Positions 46,555-59,390 of a stretch of DNA of 64,000 nt are shown piece after piece. Each line of letters starts with the position of its first letter. Position 1 is the stretch's first letter. Below the pieces are notes generated by a model, which had not been told where the DNA came from, did no database searches, and saw nothing but the letters and a program-made list of their open reading frames with translations. This stretch comes from Latrodectus hesperus (Eukaryota; Arthropoda; Arachnida; Araneae; Theridiidae): the NCBI GenBank assembly GCA_037975125.1, contig CM075854.1, positions 64,783,071-64,847,070 on the forward strand. Reading direction: 5' to 3'. Position numbers and translations under genes: made by a program.

Positions 46555-46660
46555 TTCATTCCAACACAGGTGCGAGCAAAAAGCAGTTCCATTTACTATT
46601 GTTCAACAGTGACTGGAATCGAATCCAGAAACATCCACTCGAAAATCACTAGGTTACGAT
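46555..46660 (-). repeat. SINE-like fragment, second family
   Basis: The minus strand reads a B-box-like GGATTCGATTCC followed by CACTGTTGAACAATAGTAAAT and a GCTTTTTGCTCGCACC tail. The same order, with a TTGAACAATG core and an A/G-rich tail on the + strand, recurs at 59.3 and 63.6 kb. This is a truncated copy. Confidence 0.5.
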
Positions 46661-48114
46661 GAACTACTTATAAACAAATAACACTGCGTAGTAAACAGCC
46701 AAACAGCTGAAAGGTGTTGTAAAGCTCATTTAAAATACATTTCGTATTGCTTTGAGGGAGTTCTCGTAGATAGTCGTCGGTCTTATTTACGTGTTCTAAG
46801 GAAGAAAACCTGGAATCTTCCCGAATACCTACTTCAACAGATGTGAACGCTAAAAACAAAAACTCAAAACCTATTTCCCTTCTGTTTGACAATGTCTAGA
46901 ACTGAACCTGAGGCATTCCTCTAAGAAGAACATAAGCCACAGTGGGGTCTATTTATTAACAGTAATCAAAATCAAAGTCTAATAGAATATTTTCATATAG
47001 TCACCTTGAAAATGGCATTTTACTACTGAAATTACATTTAACGCCTTGGCTAGTTGCTAAATGAGTATCAAACTCGGTGTTTTATTCAGCCGTTCACAGG
47101 TTTGATTTCCATCTTGGATGTGGAGTTTGTATGGATTCAAAATTCATTTTAAACTGTAAATGCTTTAAAATTATCCTTTGTGTGAAAAAAGTGGGCTTAA
47201 AAGACAAATAAACCACTAAACTTTACTACCACTTCCATAAATATTTTTTTTCTTGCAGAGCTTTAGGTGGAAGTTATTTCAAGATTTACTATTCTGTTAT
47301 TTGATTTACAAACTCGCACACCACTTTTGGACTCCAAAATAGTATTTTCTGATTACATTTGACTACATTTGACTTCTGATTACATTTGACTATTACTTTT
47401 CTATTACATATTATACATGAAGAAGAATTATGCGTGAAAGAATTTACATATTATTTATAAAAACAATAAAACTAAGTTCTATACCATGAATATTATAAAG
47501 AAAGAATATATTATTCTTGAATTAAGCATTTTAAGTGATTTCATGCTACTTACTATGCCACAATATTTTTGCGCATTATTTATAATTTTTTATGACATTT
47601 GTTAAAATCGTTATAGTATATTTAAATTTATTTCTTATTCATATCATGACATATATTTTGCTAACATAGGTTTTTTTCAATGAAATCATTTGTTACGCAA
47701 GTCATTGATTGATTTTATTAATTTAATTAATAGTTTCATTTTATTTCAAGAAACAAATCAATTAAAATTCAACTCGCTTATTTCTTAAAATAGCAAGATA
47801 GAATAAAATACCTTATATCAGAGCAGAGTATACATGATAATAAACATAAAATAAATTTTCCCAACTTTACTCATTATTATTTAAAAGTTTTAATTTTTGA
47901 AATATCTATCATTACATATATTTAAATTTTTATTAATTAAGAGAATACTATACTTATTATATTTTCACTCTTTTTAAAGAAATAGATTTCCAAAAAAGAT
48001 GTCAAAAAAATATAAAAATATCTAGCATACTTATTGGTTGAAGTGAAATTTGTAAATTAAACGAATGTACCAAAAGTCATGGTATTAGGATATGAAAATA
48101 TTCAGCTGACAGCT
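46661..48114. other. AT-rich intergenic stretch
   Basis: No gene was recognised. A tRNA-like patch at about 47040-47115 has a degenerate B box (GGTTTGATTTCC) and may be the head of another SINE. A small direct repeat of TGATTACATTTGACT lies at about 47350-47395. Confidence 0.4.
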
Positions 48115-48430
48115 ACATCACGCAGTAAGGGTTGCGGTGGCCAAGTTCGTTAAGGCATCGTTCTCACAATCGGAAGGTAATGAGTTCAAATCCCGACTTA
48201 ACCGAAGTTCTATCATGTTTGCTAAAGGCTGCTGGGGCCTGTTAAAACTGAGCTTAGTCACTATGTCCTCCAAGTGAAGTGATATCTCTGGGGGTGGCAG
48301 GCCAAGTATTGGGGGTCTTCTGCTTGGTTCTTGCTTCAAAACTGTGAAGACTATCCAGTTGCCTCTGTTTAACTGGTAGAGCTCAATTCAGGGCTAGGTG
48401 CAGGAAAGCATGCTGGTGCAACAACATCAT
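48115..48430 (+). repeat. tRNA-derived SINE, family 1, copy A
   Basis: The head resembles a tRNA gene. It has an A box TGGCCAAGTTCGTTAAGG from 48138 and a B box GTTCAAATCC at 48184-48193, both suited to RNA polymerase III. The body continues GGTGGCAGGCCAAGTATTGGG and a tail ending GCAGGAAAGCATGCTGG. The reverse complement of the tail and body recurs in the two copies near 63 kb, which shows a family rather than a single chance match. Confidence 0.72.
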
Positions 48431-49379
48431 GCGATATAAGTACATTGTCAGAGCTTCCATTCGTACACAAATGGTTTATAGTAGGAGTTGTCTGATATTT
48501 TTATGATTAAATAATATGTTGAATTTAAGAAGATTAACTTTTAACGGGAAGAAACAAAATGTAACTTGACGCATGGAGAAATTAAATTTGTAATTGCTTA
48601 AAAATGACATATATGTCTTGGGCAAATGTGTCAGAGTATGCTGAGGATGTATAATTTCAGCTATTGCCATCCTTTTTAGCAGCTCTATGGTTAACCACGG
48701 CTACTTGTGAACCGAGACATCTTCGTAAAGCAGTCATTTTTAATATATAAGCAAAACTGTGTCAAATAATAGAAAAATTAATGTTGAGCGTACATTAGAC
48801 ATGTTCATAAGGACAATATAGAGAAATTTGTTGATGATGATATAAGGCAATAGAAAAGTAACTATAGGTCTTTGTAAATAATAATAACACGCCACATCCA
48901 CTGCATTGCCTGTGCTGGAATTTTGAACATATTGGACTTCGAGATATATATTGGGTCTTAATCAGAACCAGCATACAAGAAAGGAAAGAGTTCAAGTGTG
49001 GTATAAAATCGCAAAGTGAAAGATTTGAAGCTTTGAGGCTTTATCCTCAAAGTGGTATAAAACCTCAAAGCATCAAGTTATCCAGAAGCTGGTGATGATT
49101 TTCTAATGGCCTGGATAGTTTTTACACATGATATTCATTAAATCTATAGATCAAACTGAACTAATTATAGACTGAAGATAGTTATAGTGAGCTTAATGAA
49201 AACTATTGAAGCTATTGATAAATTCCCTTTGCTAAAACAAAAAAAGAATTTTCCAAGATGAAAATGTACCCTTTCACTGATTTATAATTATTCCAATTGG
49301 GGGGTTTGAGGAAATTCTGAAAAATTCGAGTGAAATATATATTATTTCGATTTATATCTAAGTGAATGACTGTGAATAT

Positions 49380-49720
49380 GTAAGTTAGTTAACTAAGGTT
49401 ACATTGTTGATATCATTTTTGGAATCAGATTATCAATTTATTGGAAAAAGGTCACCGAAATAGGTGGATCAATCGATAATGTTAATTAAATTATTCGAAT
49501 CGATGGCACAGATAATCGGAAATACATCAATCCTATAATCTGCAGTGATTACATGGATTCTTACAATCAGGCTTATATTAAACTCAGATAAGTATTAGTT
49601 TTTCCATCACGATAATACCCCTAATCATTCCACAATCATTGTACAAATTTTTCAGCACCAAATTCCATCTAAATTAGTACTGTGAGAGCATTAACACTGC
49701 TGTTTTTATTAGGCTAAAGA
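49380..49720 (+). pseudogene. relic of a Tc1/mariner-type transposase
   Basis: One frame around 49602-49680 reads FFHHDNTPNHSTIIVQIF, a good match to the second catalytic Asp motif of Tc1/mariner enzymes (HxDNxPxH). Frameshifts and stops surround it and no terminal repeats were found, so the element limits are unknown. Confidence 0.55.
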
Positions 49721-51248
49721 TATCTTTTCGAATTTTAGACCTGATTTCATCGAAGGCTATTTTGAAAATACGAACGTGAAGAGGACAGACTTAAAAACTA
49801 ATTAGTCAAATCTTATTTTCTTTTGTTTTCTTAATGTCTCGAAAAGTAGCAAATGTTTACAAAACGCAAAAAAAAATAATATATGTTAAAAATCGAACAA
49901 AAAAATAAGTTATCACATTTGTATTCCTTAAAATTAAATATCCCATATCTTTATAAATATACTGCTCATTTAAGAAGTGATATTTGCAGACTTATACATG
50001 TATTCATAATAACTTCTCTTCGCTGCATTGTTTAGACAATATTTCTTAAACCAAAGATATGTTGCATTTGAGAACTTTTTTAAATTTTTAAACTAATAGT
50101 GGCATCAAGAGTATATTACACTGTAACAACATGTTATTTCAAACATTTTCACATACAAAATATATAATTATTTTGGTTTCCTAATACAGCTTGGTATTAA
50201 AAATAAAAAATCTGATAATTCTAAAAAGAGGCTCATTACTGTGAAAATTCAAATTTCATATATTTAAAGAATTCCAAATTTTAGTTTTTCTCTTGCTAAT
50301 TAATATTAAATTATTGGCTATACGCAATGTTTTTTAAACGTCTCTCTCAAAATTATTTTTTCATTTATTTTATTATTTCATTACTAGTGAAACATTTTCA
50401 TAAAAAAAATTAGAATTTTAAAGATTATGAGTTATGAAAACTACTCTTAAAAAATCAGGAGATTCTCAAAACTCAATTCTTGTCATAGTTATCTAACTCT
50501 TTAATAATTTTTATCTTTTTTCAGTGTTTAATTGTGTGAAAAAATATTTGATTCCAATTAGAAATATTTCAGTTCAATCTTTTGAAGGAGTTAATCTTGT
50601 AAGATTTCATAATTTAAGGAATAAAAGAATAAAAACTCACTCCCTTTGAGCGAAATCTCACTTTATATTTATAAGACAGTGTAAAAACAACTCTGAAAAA
50701 AAATAATTTTCATGCCATTTGAAATTGTGATTGGACAAACTGAAATCTGAAGAACCTTGAGGAAAATTTTTGATTCAAAACCGAATGTCTTTTTCAATTC
50801 ATCTGTCAATTCACAATTGAAATATGATATATATAAACTCATAACTTTAACAAGAATATTTTCAACAAAATTCTGCAAAGACGCGGATTAAAAATATTAT
50901 GTTCATATTGTTATAACGTTCATTACTCGTTACTCTTTGAAGGTTTGATGCAAAAAAAGATTTTAACATAAGACTTTCATGCGCACTAATTTTAGCGAAT
51001 GTATTTATTAAAAAAAATTGTTAGTAATCTATATGCGTGAAATTATTTAAAAGTTTCCTTATAAAATTTTTACACTGGTACTATAATCTGATATTATGAA
51101 ATCAAGTTAATTTTGGGGCATAAAATAAATTCCACCCAATTATTTTTCGTTTAAATAGAATAAACCTATTTCTTATCCTCGACAATAATAATTTGTAATT
51201 ATATTAAAATCTTATTCATAATTTCATTCGCATCTTTTTTTATATATA
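49721..51248. other. AT-rich intergenic stretch, nothing recognised
   Basis: No exon, repeat family or regulatory motif cluster could be supported here. Confidence 0.45.
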
Positions 51249-52882
51249 CACTCTGTCAAAAAAGCATTGGGACACAATATAAGTTCATGAAATTTTATCA
51301 TAATATGTGTAACTTAAATACACAAATGAAACAAAAAAAGACGTATAAGACATTTTGTTAAATGCAGATCAAAGTGACTGAAACCAAACTCAAATATTAA
51401 TGTAATTATTGTTATAATTTAAAGAAAAAAAGTCAAGATAAAAAATGAGCTCAAAAAAGTATTGGGACACTGCCCAATAAATAAAAAACATCAAAACATC
51501 TATAGTTAATATCTTGTTGAAACACCTTTGTAATTTATGACCTCTAACAATCGTGATTTGGCATGGATTTGACCAATTTTGCACAAAACGACCCGTCAAT
51601 TTTGGCCCACTCTTCAACCAGATATTTTCTTAACTCCTGCTTCTTAGAAATGTGGTGCTCATTGAGTTTTTGCTGCAAATAATTCCATACATGTTCTATG
51701 GAATTAAGGTCTGGACTCTGTACAGGAATTTTAATCACACCAGGACAGTGGTAAAGGGCCCATAACTTGCAAATGGGAGCAGTATGTTTTGGGTAGTTAT
51801 CCTGGTGCAAATTAAAATGGCTTGCTATTCCCAACTTTCTCACACTTTGCTTTAAATTTCGCTTGAGAATGTCAAGATAGACATATTTATTCATTATACC
51901 ATCTATGAAATTTAAGTTTCCAACACCAGAGCTTGTCATGCAGCCGCACACTAATTGGTTGCGGCCTCCATACTTAAAAGTAGGCAGCAAATTTTTGACA
52001 TGTTATTCCGTATTAGGTGTCCGCCAGACTTTTTGCTTCCCATCTGATCCGAAAATGTTATACTTGCTTTCGTCTACGAAAATTACATTTTCCCAAAATT
52101 CTGGTGGCTGTTTGCATACATTTTAGCAAATGCCAGTCTATCTTGTCGGTTTGCTTTGGAAATGTAGGGCTTTCTTCGAGGTACTCTACCATGATATCTA
52201 TGTTTTCTTAAAACATTTCTGACAGTTTCAGGATTTACAGATTACCCGAACATACTTTTACATCCCCATTGTCATTTTTACTGCGCTGGTTCTTGGATTA
52301 ATGAGAACTTGTCTCACAATCTACCTTTCTTCACGTTCAATAAATATCCTAGGACGCCCTGATCTCTGCTTTTTTTTCAACACTATTTGTTTTCGTGAAC
52401 CTGTGAATAATGTTAAAAACATTAGACTTAATCAGCTCCAAGATTTGTCCTATACAGCGAACTGATTTTCCATTTTTTCCAATTTCTTATTACCAGATTT
52501 CGCACGTCCATCGAAATCTGTTTGTTTTTCGCCATTGCTCTACATATAACCGATTTTATTGACAACTTATGTTGAGAAGTATTGTCTAAAAAAAGTGGTA
52601 GCAAATTAAATTTTATTTTGTGTGACATATTTATTGTTTTACTTGCTCATTTCAAAAGTGTCCCAATACTTTTTTGACCCTTGTTTGCCTTTAATTTATA
52701 TTCAAAAAGCTATATTAAATTATAAAGCTAAAATATTAGCAAAATTTTAATTTTATAGTGTATACCAAATGCTAAAGCACCTCTTGATTACTTTTGCTTT
52801 TTTTTTTAATGTGATAAATATTTTTATAAATAGCAGTACATGTTACGCATCCCAAGTGTCCCAATACTTTTTTGACTGACTG
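51249..52882 (-). mobile_element. Tc1-like element with IR/DR ends, copy 1
   Basis: The 1634-bp element is bounded by TA on each side (51247-51248 and 52883-52884). The outer ends read CACTCTGTCAAAAAAGCATT and, reversed, CAGTCAGTCAAAAAAGTATT. The motif TCAAAAAAGTATTGGGACAC occurs a second time inside each end, at about 51453 and 52654. Each inverted repeat of roughly 220 bp therefore carries two direct repeats, as in Sleeping Beauty-type transposons. A second copy lies 2.4 kb further on in the same orientation. Confidence 0.85.
51544..52535 (-). pseudogene. Tc1-like transposase (DD34E), broken, copy 1
   Basis: It starts MAKNKQISMDVRNLVIRNW at 52535 and ends with TAG at 51544, about the usual 330-residue span. 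The first catalytic Asp is in VDESKYNIFGSDG. The second is in HQDNYPKHTA and the Glu is in SPDLNSIEHVW, with 34 residues between them. The C-terminal 148 residues (51990-51544) are open. Upstream the frame is interrupted, including a TAA just after RTPNTE near 52003-52011, so the enzyme is inactive. Confidence 0.82.
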
Positions 52883-54280
52883 TATATACTTAATATTTTA
52901 CTCCCATTTGACATTGCTTAAATTATATTTTATTCTTGACCACACTGATTCATGTTTATGATTCATTCTTTTATTTTAATCGTGTATATATGAAAAATTT
53001 AGGACATTCTTAAGATGCGAGAACTTTTTGATATTTGGCTTCAATTTTGTATTTAAAGAAATTTAAAAAAAAAACTTATTATACAAAAACTCCTTTACGC
53101 ACACACAAACTCAACTCTCTTTTTTTTACTACTACTTTCCCCTTAATTATATTGCAATAGTGCTTTTGCCAACCAAAATTAATTAAAAATATGACACAGC
53201 ATATCATATTCTTGTCCCCCGTGAATCTTTTTTAATTTAAATCGCAATGGTTTCTTATGTTTTGATTTCAGCTTTAATACTATTATTATAATTGGCTAAC
53301 TATCTACATAGTGACTCAAGCTAATGTATTGATTTTAGATATTACTTTCCGAGTTTTCATTAAAAAATCATTAAATTATGATAATTTTAAGTAAAATAGT
53401 AATCGAGTAGAAAATATTATATCTTTTCAAATAAAAGTAAATTAACTAATATTATTTTATTTAGGATTCCAATTCACTCAGACATTGAGCTTAAAGTACT
53501 TAATATATTACTTTTTATTCTAACTGTATATATTATATATAGTTATACAAATTGGTACGATTCTATTTAATAAATTAAAATATATTATACATCAGATTTA
53601 TAAATTGTATAAAAAAGATTACAGCTCAAATATACCAAGCTCTGAGTAGATTTACAGTTAATTAATTATCTTTTTAATAGTTATTATGAGTTTTTGCAAT
53701 TTAACAGTTTAAGTGTAATTATCTAACCTCTTGCAAAAACTAGAATTAGAAAAAGTGGTATAATTTTTTTTCTGTACTCGAGAATTTTTAATTGGAATAA
53801 AAACATTTCAGAAAAATAATTTTTGACTGATTAAAGTCTTTCTCTCTCTTCTGAAATATCAAAAGTCAAAAATATCAAATATCTCAGTTCTATAAATAAA
53901 GAAGATACTTGATTGTATTTTATGTAAGTTTATATATTATTTATTTATTTAAATTTATACAAAAAGGACAAAGTTTGCCTTTAACAACTAACTCAGCTAC
54001 CAAATAATCCGAACAGATCTAATTTTTTTAATGCAATTTACCCGAAAGATCTCATTAACAATGAAAATTCTCCGAATTTCTCTTACACAATAATGATTTC
54101 ATTAATCTTTTCTCCGAATAATAAAAAAAATTAAGTAAAATTTCCATAAAGTATGCAGAATTTAATATTTCAAACAATTGACATCAAAGAAATCTTACAA
54201 AGCAGCTTTAAAATGTATGCAACATGTAAATTGAACAATGCGTTTTTCAAATAATATTTTTGACCTGTTTCAGCTGGTAA
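52883..54280. other. AT-rich intergenic stretch, nothing recognised
   Basis: No gene or repeat family was seen. Short A/T runs only. Confidence 0.45.
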
Positions 54281-54289
54281 TTTTTATAA

Positions 54290-54660
54290 ATTCGATGCGT
54301 CTTTCTCAACGGTGTACTTCAAAAGAACAAATCAAACGAAATCCGCAAGCAGAAGATGGTGCAGTTCAAAAATCCTTTAGAACGTAACCCTTGGGAATTG
54401 AGTAAAAAAAATGGGGGAGGTGAAAAGGATAGAGTGGTACATTTAATATATCCTCCAGGTGCCATTCTCTTTGCGCAAATTTTTTGCAAAAACTGTTCCT
54501 CTCTGGGCACCTGAAACTTGGTGACGATTTCGCGATTCCTGGCATTCTAACAGGAAACATTTTTTCATTTCCTTCGCTGCCGTTTCGCAGACACGTGGTC
54601 TGGCAGATTTGCGGATAAGTCAAAAACTTAAGACATCTTAAAGGAAGTTCACTTTTTATT
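54290..54660. other. GC-richer non-coding block with three E-boxes
   Basis: Composition differs from the AT-rich flanks. A 99-residue minus-strand frame at 54366-54665 is not recognisable and has no splice support. CAGGTG is at 54456, CACCTG at 54508 and CACGTG at 54592. It lies about 10.5 kb upstream of the scabrous-like start codon, so a distal enhancer is possible. An unknown repeat or an unannotated exon are alternatives. Confidence 0.3.
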
Positions 54661-55080
54661 TGCACGAAATTTCTTATTTTTCTTATTTCCTAGGGAGTTT
54701 ATCAAGTTTGATGTATTAATGGAAACTGTTTATATAATTTCGTCTTGAATGAAGATTAAAATATATTCAACACTCATACAATGTAAAGTATGAAACAACT
54801 TTTCGTCAACGTGATATAGTTACAAGGTTATTATATTAATATTCCTCTGCGTGTTTACATATATAATTCAAGACTTAATTCAATGTCATAAATAATATTA
54901 CGAATTCTGTTTAAAACTGTAATGGTTAAAGATAAAGAATGTGATGTTAAGGAATTTGAATTTGAACTGTTATATGAATGCACTTTTAGATTTTTAATTA
55001 ATAGTTTTAATAATAGTTAACTTTGATTTCTTAGTTGTTTTTAATAATCTCTTTTGGTATCAATACAAGATTTAGATACA

Positions 55081-55115
55081 ATTCAGATTTAGATACCTAT
55101 TATCTAAATCTGAAT
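55081..55115. repeat. perfect 15-bp inverted repeat with 5-nt loop
   Basis: ATTCAGATTTAGATA at 55081-55095 is exactly reverse-complemented at 55101-55115. Confidence 0.93.
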
Positions 55116-55260
55116 TTTAGGTTGAGAATGATATGATTAATTATATTAACACATTTTACTCATAACTGTCCTATTTTGTAATAATGTATTTTAGTTAATA
55201 AAATAGTTTACATTCATTTTTAATTGATTACTACTTTCATTTTTACTGTATTTGAACTTA

Positions 55261-56876
55261 CACTCTGTCAAAAAAGTATTGGAACACAATATAAGTTCAT
55301 ATGTAACTTAAATACACAAATGATACAAAAAAGACGTATATGACATTTTGTTAAATGCAGATCACAGTGACTGAAACAAATCTCAAATATTAATGTAATT
55401 ATTGTTATAATTTAAAGAAAAAAAGTCAAGACAAAAAATGAGCTCAAAAAAGTATTGGGACACTGCCCAATAAATAAAAAACAGCAAAACATTTATAGTT
55501 AATATCTTGTTGAACCACATTTGTACTTTATGACCTCTAACAATCGCGATTTGGCATGGATTTGACCACTTTTGCACAAAACGACCCGTCGATTTTGGCC
55601 CACTCTTCAACCAGATGTTTTCTTAACTCCTGCTTGTAAAAATGTGGTGTTCATTGAGTTTTAGCTGCAAATAATCCCATACATGTTCTATGGGATTAAG
55701 GTCTGGACTCTTTGCAGGAGTTTTAATCACACCAGGAGAGTGATAAGGGCCCATAATTTGCAAATGGGAGCAGTATGTTTTGGATAGTTATCCTGGTGCA
55801 AATTAAAATGGCTTGCTATTCCCAACTTTCTCACACTTTGCTTTAAATTTCGCTTGAGAATGTCAAGATAGACATATTTATTCATTATACCATCTATGAA
55901 ATCTAAGTTTCCAACACCAGAGCTTGCCATGCAGCCCCAAACTAATTGGTTGTGGCCTCCATACTTAAAACTAGGCAGCAAATTTTTGATATGCAATTCC
56001 GTATTAGGTGTCCGCCAGAACTTTTGCTTCCCATCTGATCGAAAATGGTATTATTGCTTTCGTCTATCGAAATTACATTTTACCAAAGTTCGGGTGGCTG
56101 CTTTACATACATTTTAGCAAATTCCAGTCTATCTTGTCGGTTTGCTTCGGAAATGTAGGGCTTTCTTCGAGGTACTCTACCATGATACCTATGTTTTCTG
56201 AAAACATTTCTGAGTTTTACAGGATTTACAGATTACCGAAACATACTTTTACATCTCAGAGTCATTTTTACTGTGCTGGTTCTTGGATTAATGAGAACTT
56301 GTCTCATAATCCACCTTTCTTCACGTTCAGTAAATATCCTAGGACACCCTGATCTCTGCTTTTCTTTACAACACACTATTTGTTTTCGTGAACCTGTGAA
56401 TAATGTTAAAAACAGTAGACTTAATCAGCTCCAAGATTTGTCCTATACAACGAACTGATTTTCCATTTCCCCAATGGCTTATTACCAGACTTCGCACATC
56501 CATCGAAATCTGTTTGTTTTTCGCCATTTCTCTACATGTAATCAATTTTATTGACAACTTATGTTGAAAAGTATTGTCTAAAAAAAGTGGTAGCAAATTA
56601 AATTTTATTTTGTATGACATATTTATTGTTTTACTTGCTCATTTAAAAAGTGTCCCAATACTTTTTTGACCCTTGTTTGCCTTTAATTTATATTCAGAAA
56701 GCTATATGAAATTATAAAGCTAAAATATTAGCAAAATTTTAATTCTATAGTGTATACCAAATGTTAAAGCACCTCTTGATTACTTTTGCTTTTGTTTTAA
56801 TGTGATAAATATTTTTTTATAAATAGCTTTACATGTTACGCATCCCAAGTGTCCCAATACTTTTTTTGACTGACTG
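55261..56876 (-). mobile_element. Tc1-like element with IR/DR ends, copy 2
   Basis: Same family and orientation as the copy at 51249. Flanking TA is at 55259-55260 and 56877-56878. The four copies of the CAAAAAAGTATTGG(G/A)ACAC motif are conserved. Small indels separate the copies; for example, copy 2 lacks a short stretch after the left outer motif. The two copies are similar enough to belong to the same subfamily. Confidence 0.85.
55537..56527 (-). pseudogene. Tc1-like transposase, broken, copy 2
   Basis: It starts MAKNKQISMDVRSLVISHWG at 56527 and ends at a TAG at 55537, the same positions as in copy 1. The HQDNYPKHTA motif and a SPDLNPIEHVWDY motif are both readable but lie in different frames because of indels near 55742 and 55640. 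Stops also interrupt the central part. SPDLNPIE here is the family-standard form, whereas copy 1 has NSIE, so copy 2 may keep some ancestral positions. Confidence 0.8.
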
Positions 56877-56878
56877 TA

Positions 56879-59104
56879 TATATTTACATGGCAGCAGGTT
56901 TAAGTAATAGATTGCCGCGATTGCTATTTGTATTTTATTATCAGTAATTCCCCAGTAGTAATATCTTATTGTCTCGGGTCATGTAATGAAGTCGATATCC
57001 TTAAAATGGAACACTTCTTCCTTATTTTAAAGATAAATTCATCAGCAGACCCATATCAGACTTGTCTTGATGAATCTGCATGCACGCTATAACACATTTT
57101 TCTTCAATTGTGTCAAATATTGACTTTGCTTTTATTCCTCAGCAGGAACAGACTTTCACCTAAGTCACCAGAACTTCAACCTAGTATCGTAACCTAGTAC
57201 GCCCTTGGGCCTCTCAAATATAAAACGTGAAGTTTGTTTTTTTTTGCAGCTACTAAGAACGGAAATTCTAATTTCTGTAAGGCTTTGGGGTATCAGGGTC
57301 TGAGCATTTTCTGTTTGATCGAAACTATTTACATACAACGTAAAGCTATTGGAAAAATCCGACATTGCTCAACATTAAATGAATAAAACATATAGCTATT
57401 TATTGAAAACAAGCCTCAAATGGTAACGTAATTTCATTCCATTTAAAACTAGCTTTATTAAAAGATGTCTTAAGTAAAATTACTGGGTTTTTGTCAACAA
57501 AAAGCTATACTCATTCACTATCTAAAATAGAAAGAGCTTTCAAATAGCACTCGACATATTCATATTCTCTAAGAAATGTGGAAATTTTTAAGAACATAAA
57601 TGAGTAGTTAGTGACGTAATCTCGGAGTGAAAATTCCGGGATGAATCTGTTATTGAACTAAAAACAACAGAAGTCATATTTTGATGGGTGTCTGTTTTTA
57701 TGACTGATTGGAAACTTTTTAACTTTAACCCTTGCGGTAAATAAACATAATCTAGTGTGTATAAAAATAATTCCCTCAAAAGATATAACATACTCAACAT
57801 CCTAAAATCTTTGTGTGAATTTATCTATTTATTCTTTCCTTATGCAACTCAAATCAAATACACCAAGGCTTGTAATTACACGATGATTGACCTTTTATTA
57901 ACAATATTAAAAATGTGTTAAAATATTTCTATGATGGATTTTTGTAGCTTCGATAAATCATAAATTAAGTATATAAGCAACAGGAACTTAATTTTATTTT
58001 ATTTATAATTTTTTAGTAAATTGTATAAAATTGTATTTCAAAGTGAACCAGAACTCAGTAGTTGTAACACAGATATTGGTAAAACGATTGTAAACTAAAA
58101 TATTAAAAGCTTTTTCTAGTTTTTAAAGAATTTTTAACATCTAATTTTGATAATGATGAAAGATAATTGCATCAAAAAGTCAGTCAATTAATTAAGATTT
58201 TTTGTATTCGAAAATCTTTAGAATCCATTTCTAATCGAAATTTCATGCGTTGAAGATAATGTATATTTAACATTATATTCCAGATAATAAATTTTAACTC
58301 ATTTCATGATTTCAGTTCTACAAGAAAGCATTAATGTGCAAGATATATAATGATTGGACAGGAAAGGAAATATATATCACATCACTAAATCCCATTTTAT
58401 GATCTATAAGAAAGTAATAATTCAAAGATTTAAAAATATATTATTTTATTTTATGCTTTTAAGTTTTATTTCATTTTGTATTTTTAATTTAATTTCGTTT
58501 TATGTGAGATTTTAATTTTATATATAGTTAGTTTATATTGATTGGATAGCATAATATTTTAGAACTATGTGTGAGTTCATAAATATATTTAATATCAAAG
58601 TATACAAGTAAAAAAAATTAATTTTTAACTACATTAATCATGGCATAAAAAAGCATTCAATTTTATGTGCATTTTATGTTTATTATTTAAAGCATTTTCG
58701 TGTGAAGATTTTCCGTTTCCTTTCTTATGCTGAAATCTCAATGACCATTGAGGTGGCCATTCCTAGATTAGATGTGAAATACGCAGCTTATGTATTACTT
58801 CAAATATCAAGAAAAAATACCTAATATTACTTATGCTAGACACATTTTCTTAAGTTGTACTTATAAGTAGTAGTAAATCAAGGATTACTGACATCTATTT
58901 CATTCGTGAAAATTTATAAATTAATGATAGCATTTTAAATCTTCTGATAACAAAAATTGTATTTTTTAACAGTATTAGCGAATTTATCATTCAAGTATTT
59001 GGTACTTTTTCAACGTTTTATTTATTGTAAAAGGCGAATATGCTGAATTTCTGTTAAAATTTTTCTCAAAAGTATAATCTGAGCCAGTAATAATAATTGT
59101 ATTC
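56879..59104. other. AT-rich intergenic stretch
   Basis: No gene was recognised. The part at 56880-57370 looks less AT-biased but shows no family match; a 66-residue minus-strand frame there is unsupported. Confidence 0.4.
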
Positions 59105-59390
59105 TCATTTAGCGTTATGCTTTGACATCGCGTAGTGGACAGCCCAGCAACCAAGTCTTTGTAAGGTATTTAGCTTCTACCGCTTAAATTACATTCCGGG
59201 AGGACTTTTTCATAGATAATGGAGCATATTCACTCGTCGCAAGGGCAGAAAATCCGGTAAACACCCAAGCACCCACCCCGACAGACATGCATTAAAAAAG
59301 CAGAAGCGCAACATCCATATTTCATTGTTCGACAATGGATGGGATCGAACCCAGGACATCATCCTCCAAAGAGTGTTGCATTATGCCTAG
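59105..59390 (-). repeat. SINE-like repeat, second family
   Basis: Near 59326-59348 the minus strand carries CTGGGTTCGATCCCATCC, a strong polymerase III B box, followed by TTGTCGAACAATGAAATATGG and GCGCTTCTGCTTTTTTAATG. The order B box, hairpin-like TTGAACAATG core and GC-TTTTT tail matches the fragments near 46.6 and 63.6 kb. A clear A box was not found. Confidence 0.55.

Noticed and set aside
48138..48193. A genuine tRNA gene at the A/B boxes near 48.1 kb
   Set aside because: The head is tRNA-like, but the stems do not pair convincingly and a non-tRNA body and tail follow that recur elsewhere in the window, so a SINE is the better call.
48118..48339. A 73-residue minus-strand frame rich in Pro, Leu and Ser
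   Set aside because: It is a tRNA-derived SINE read on the opposite strand.
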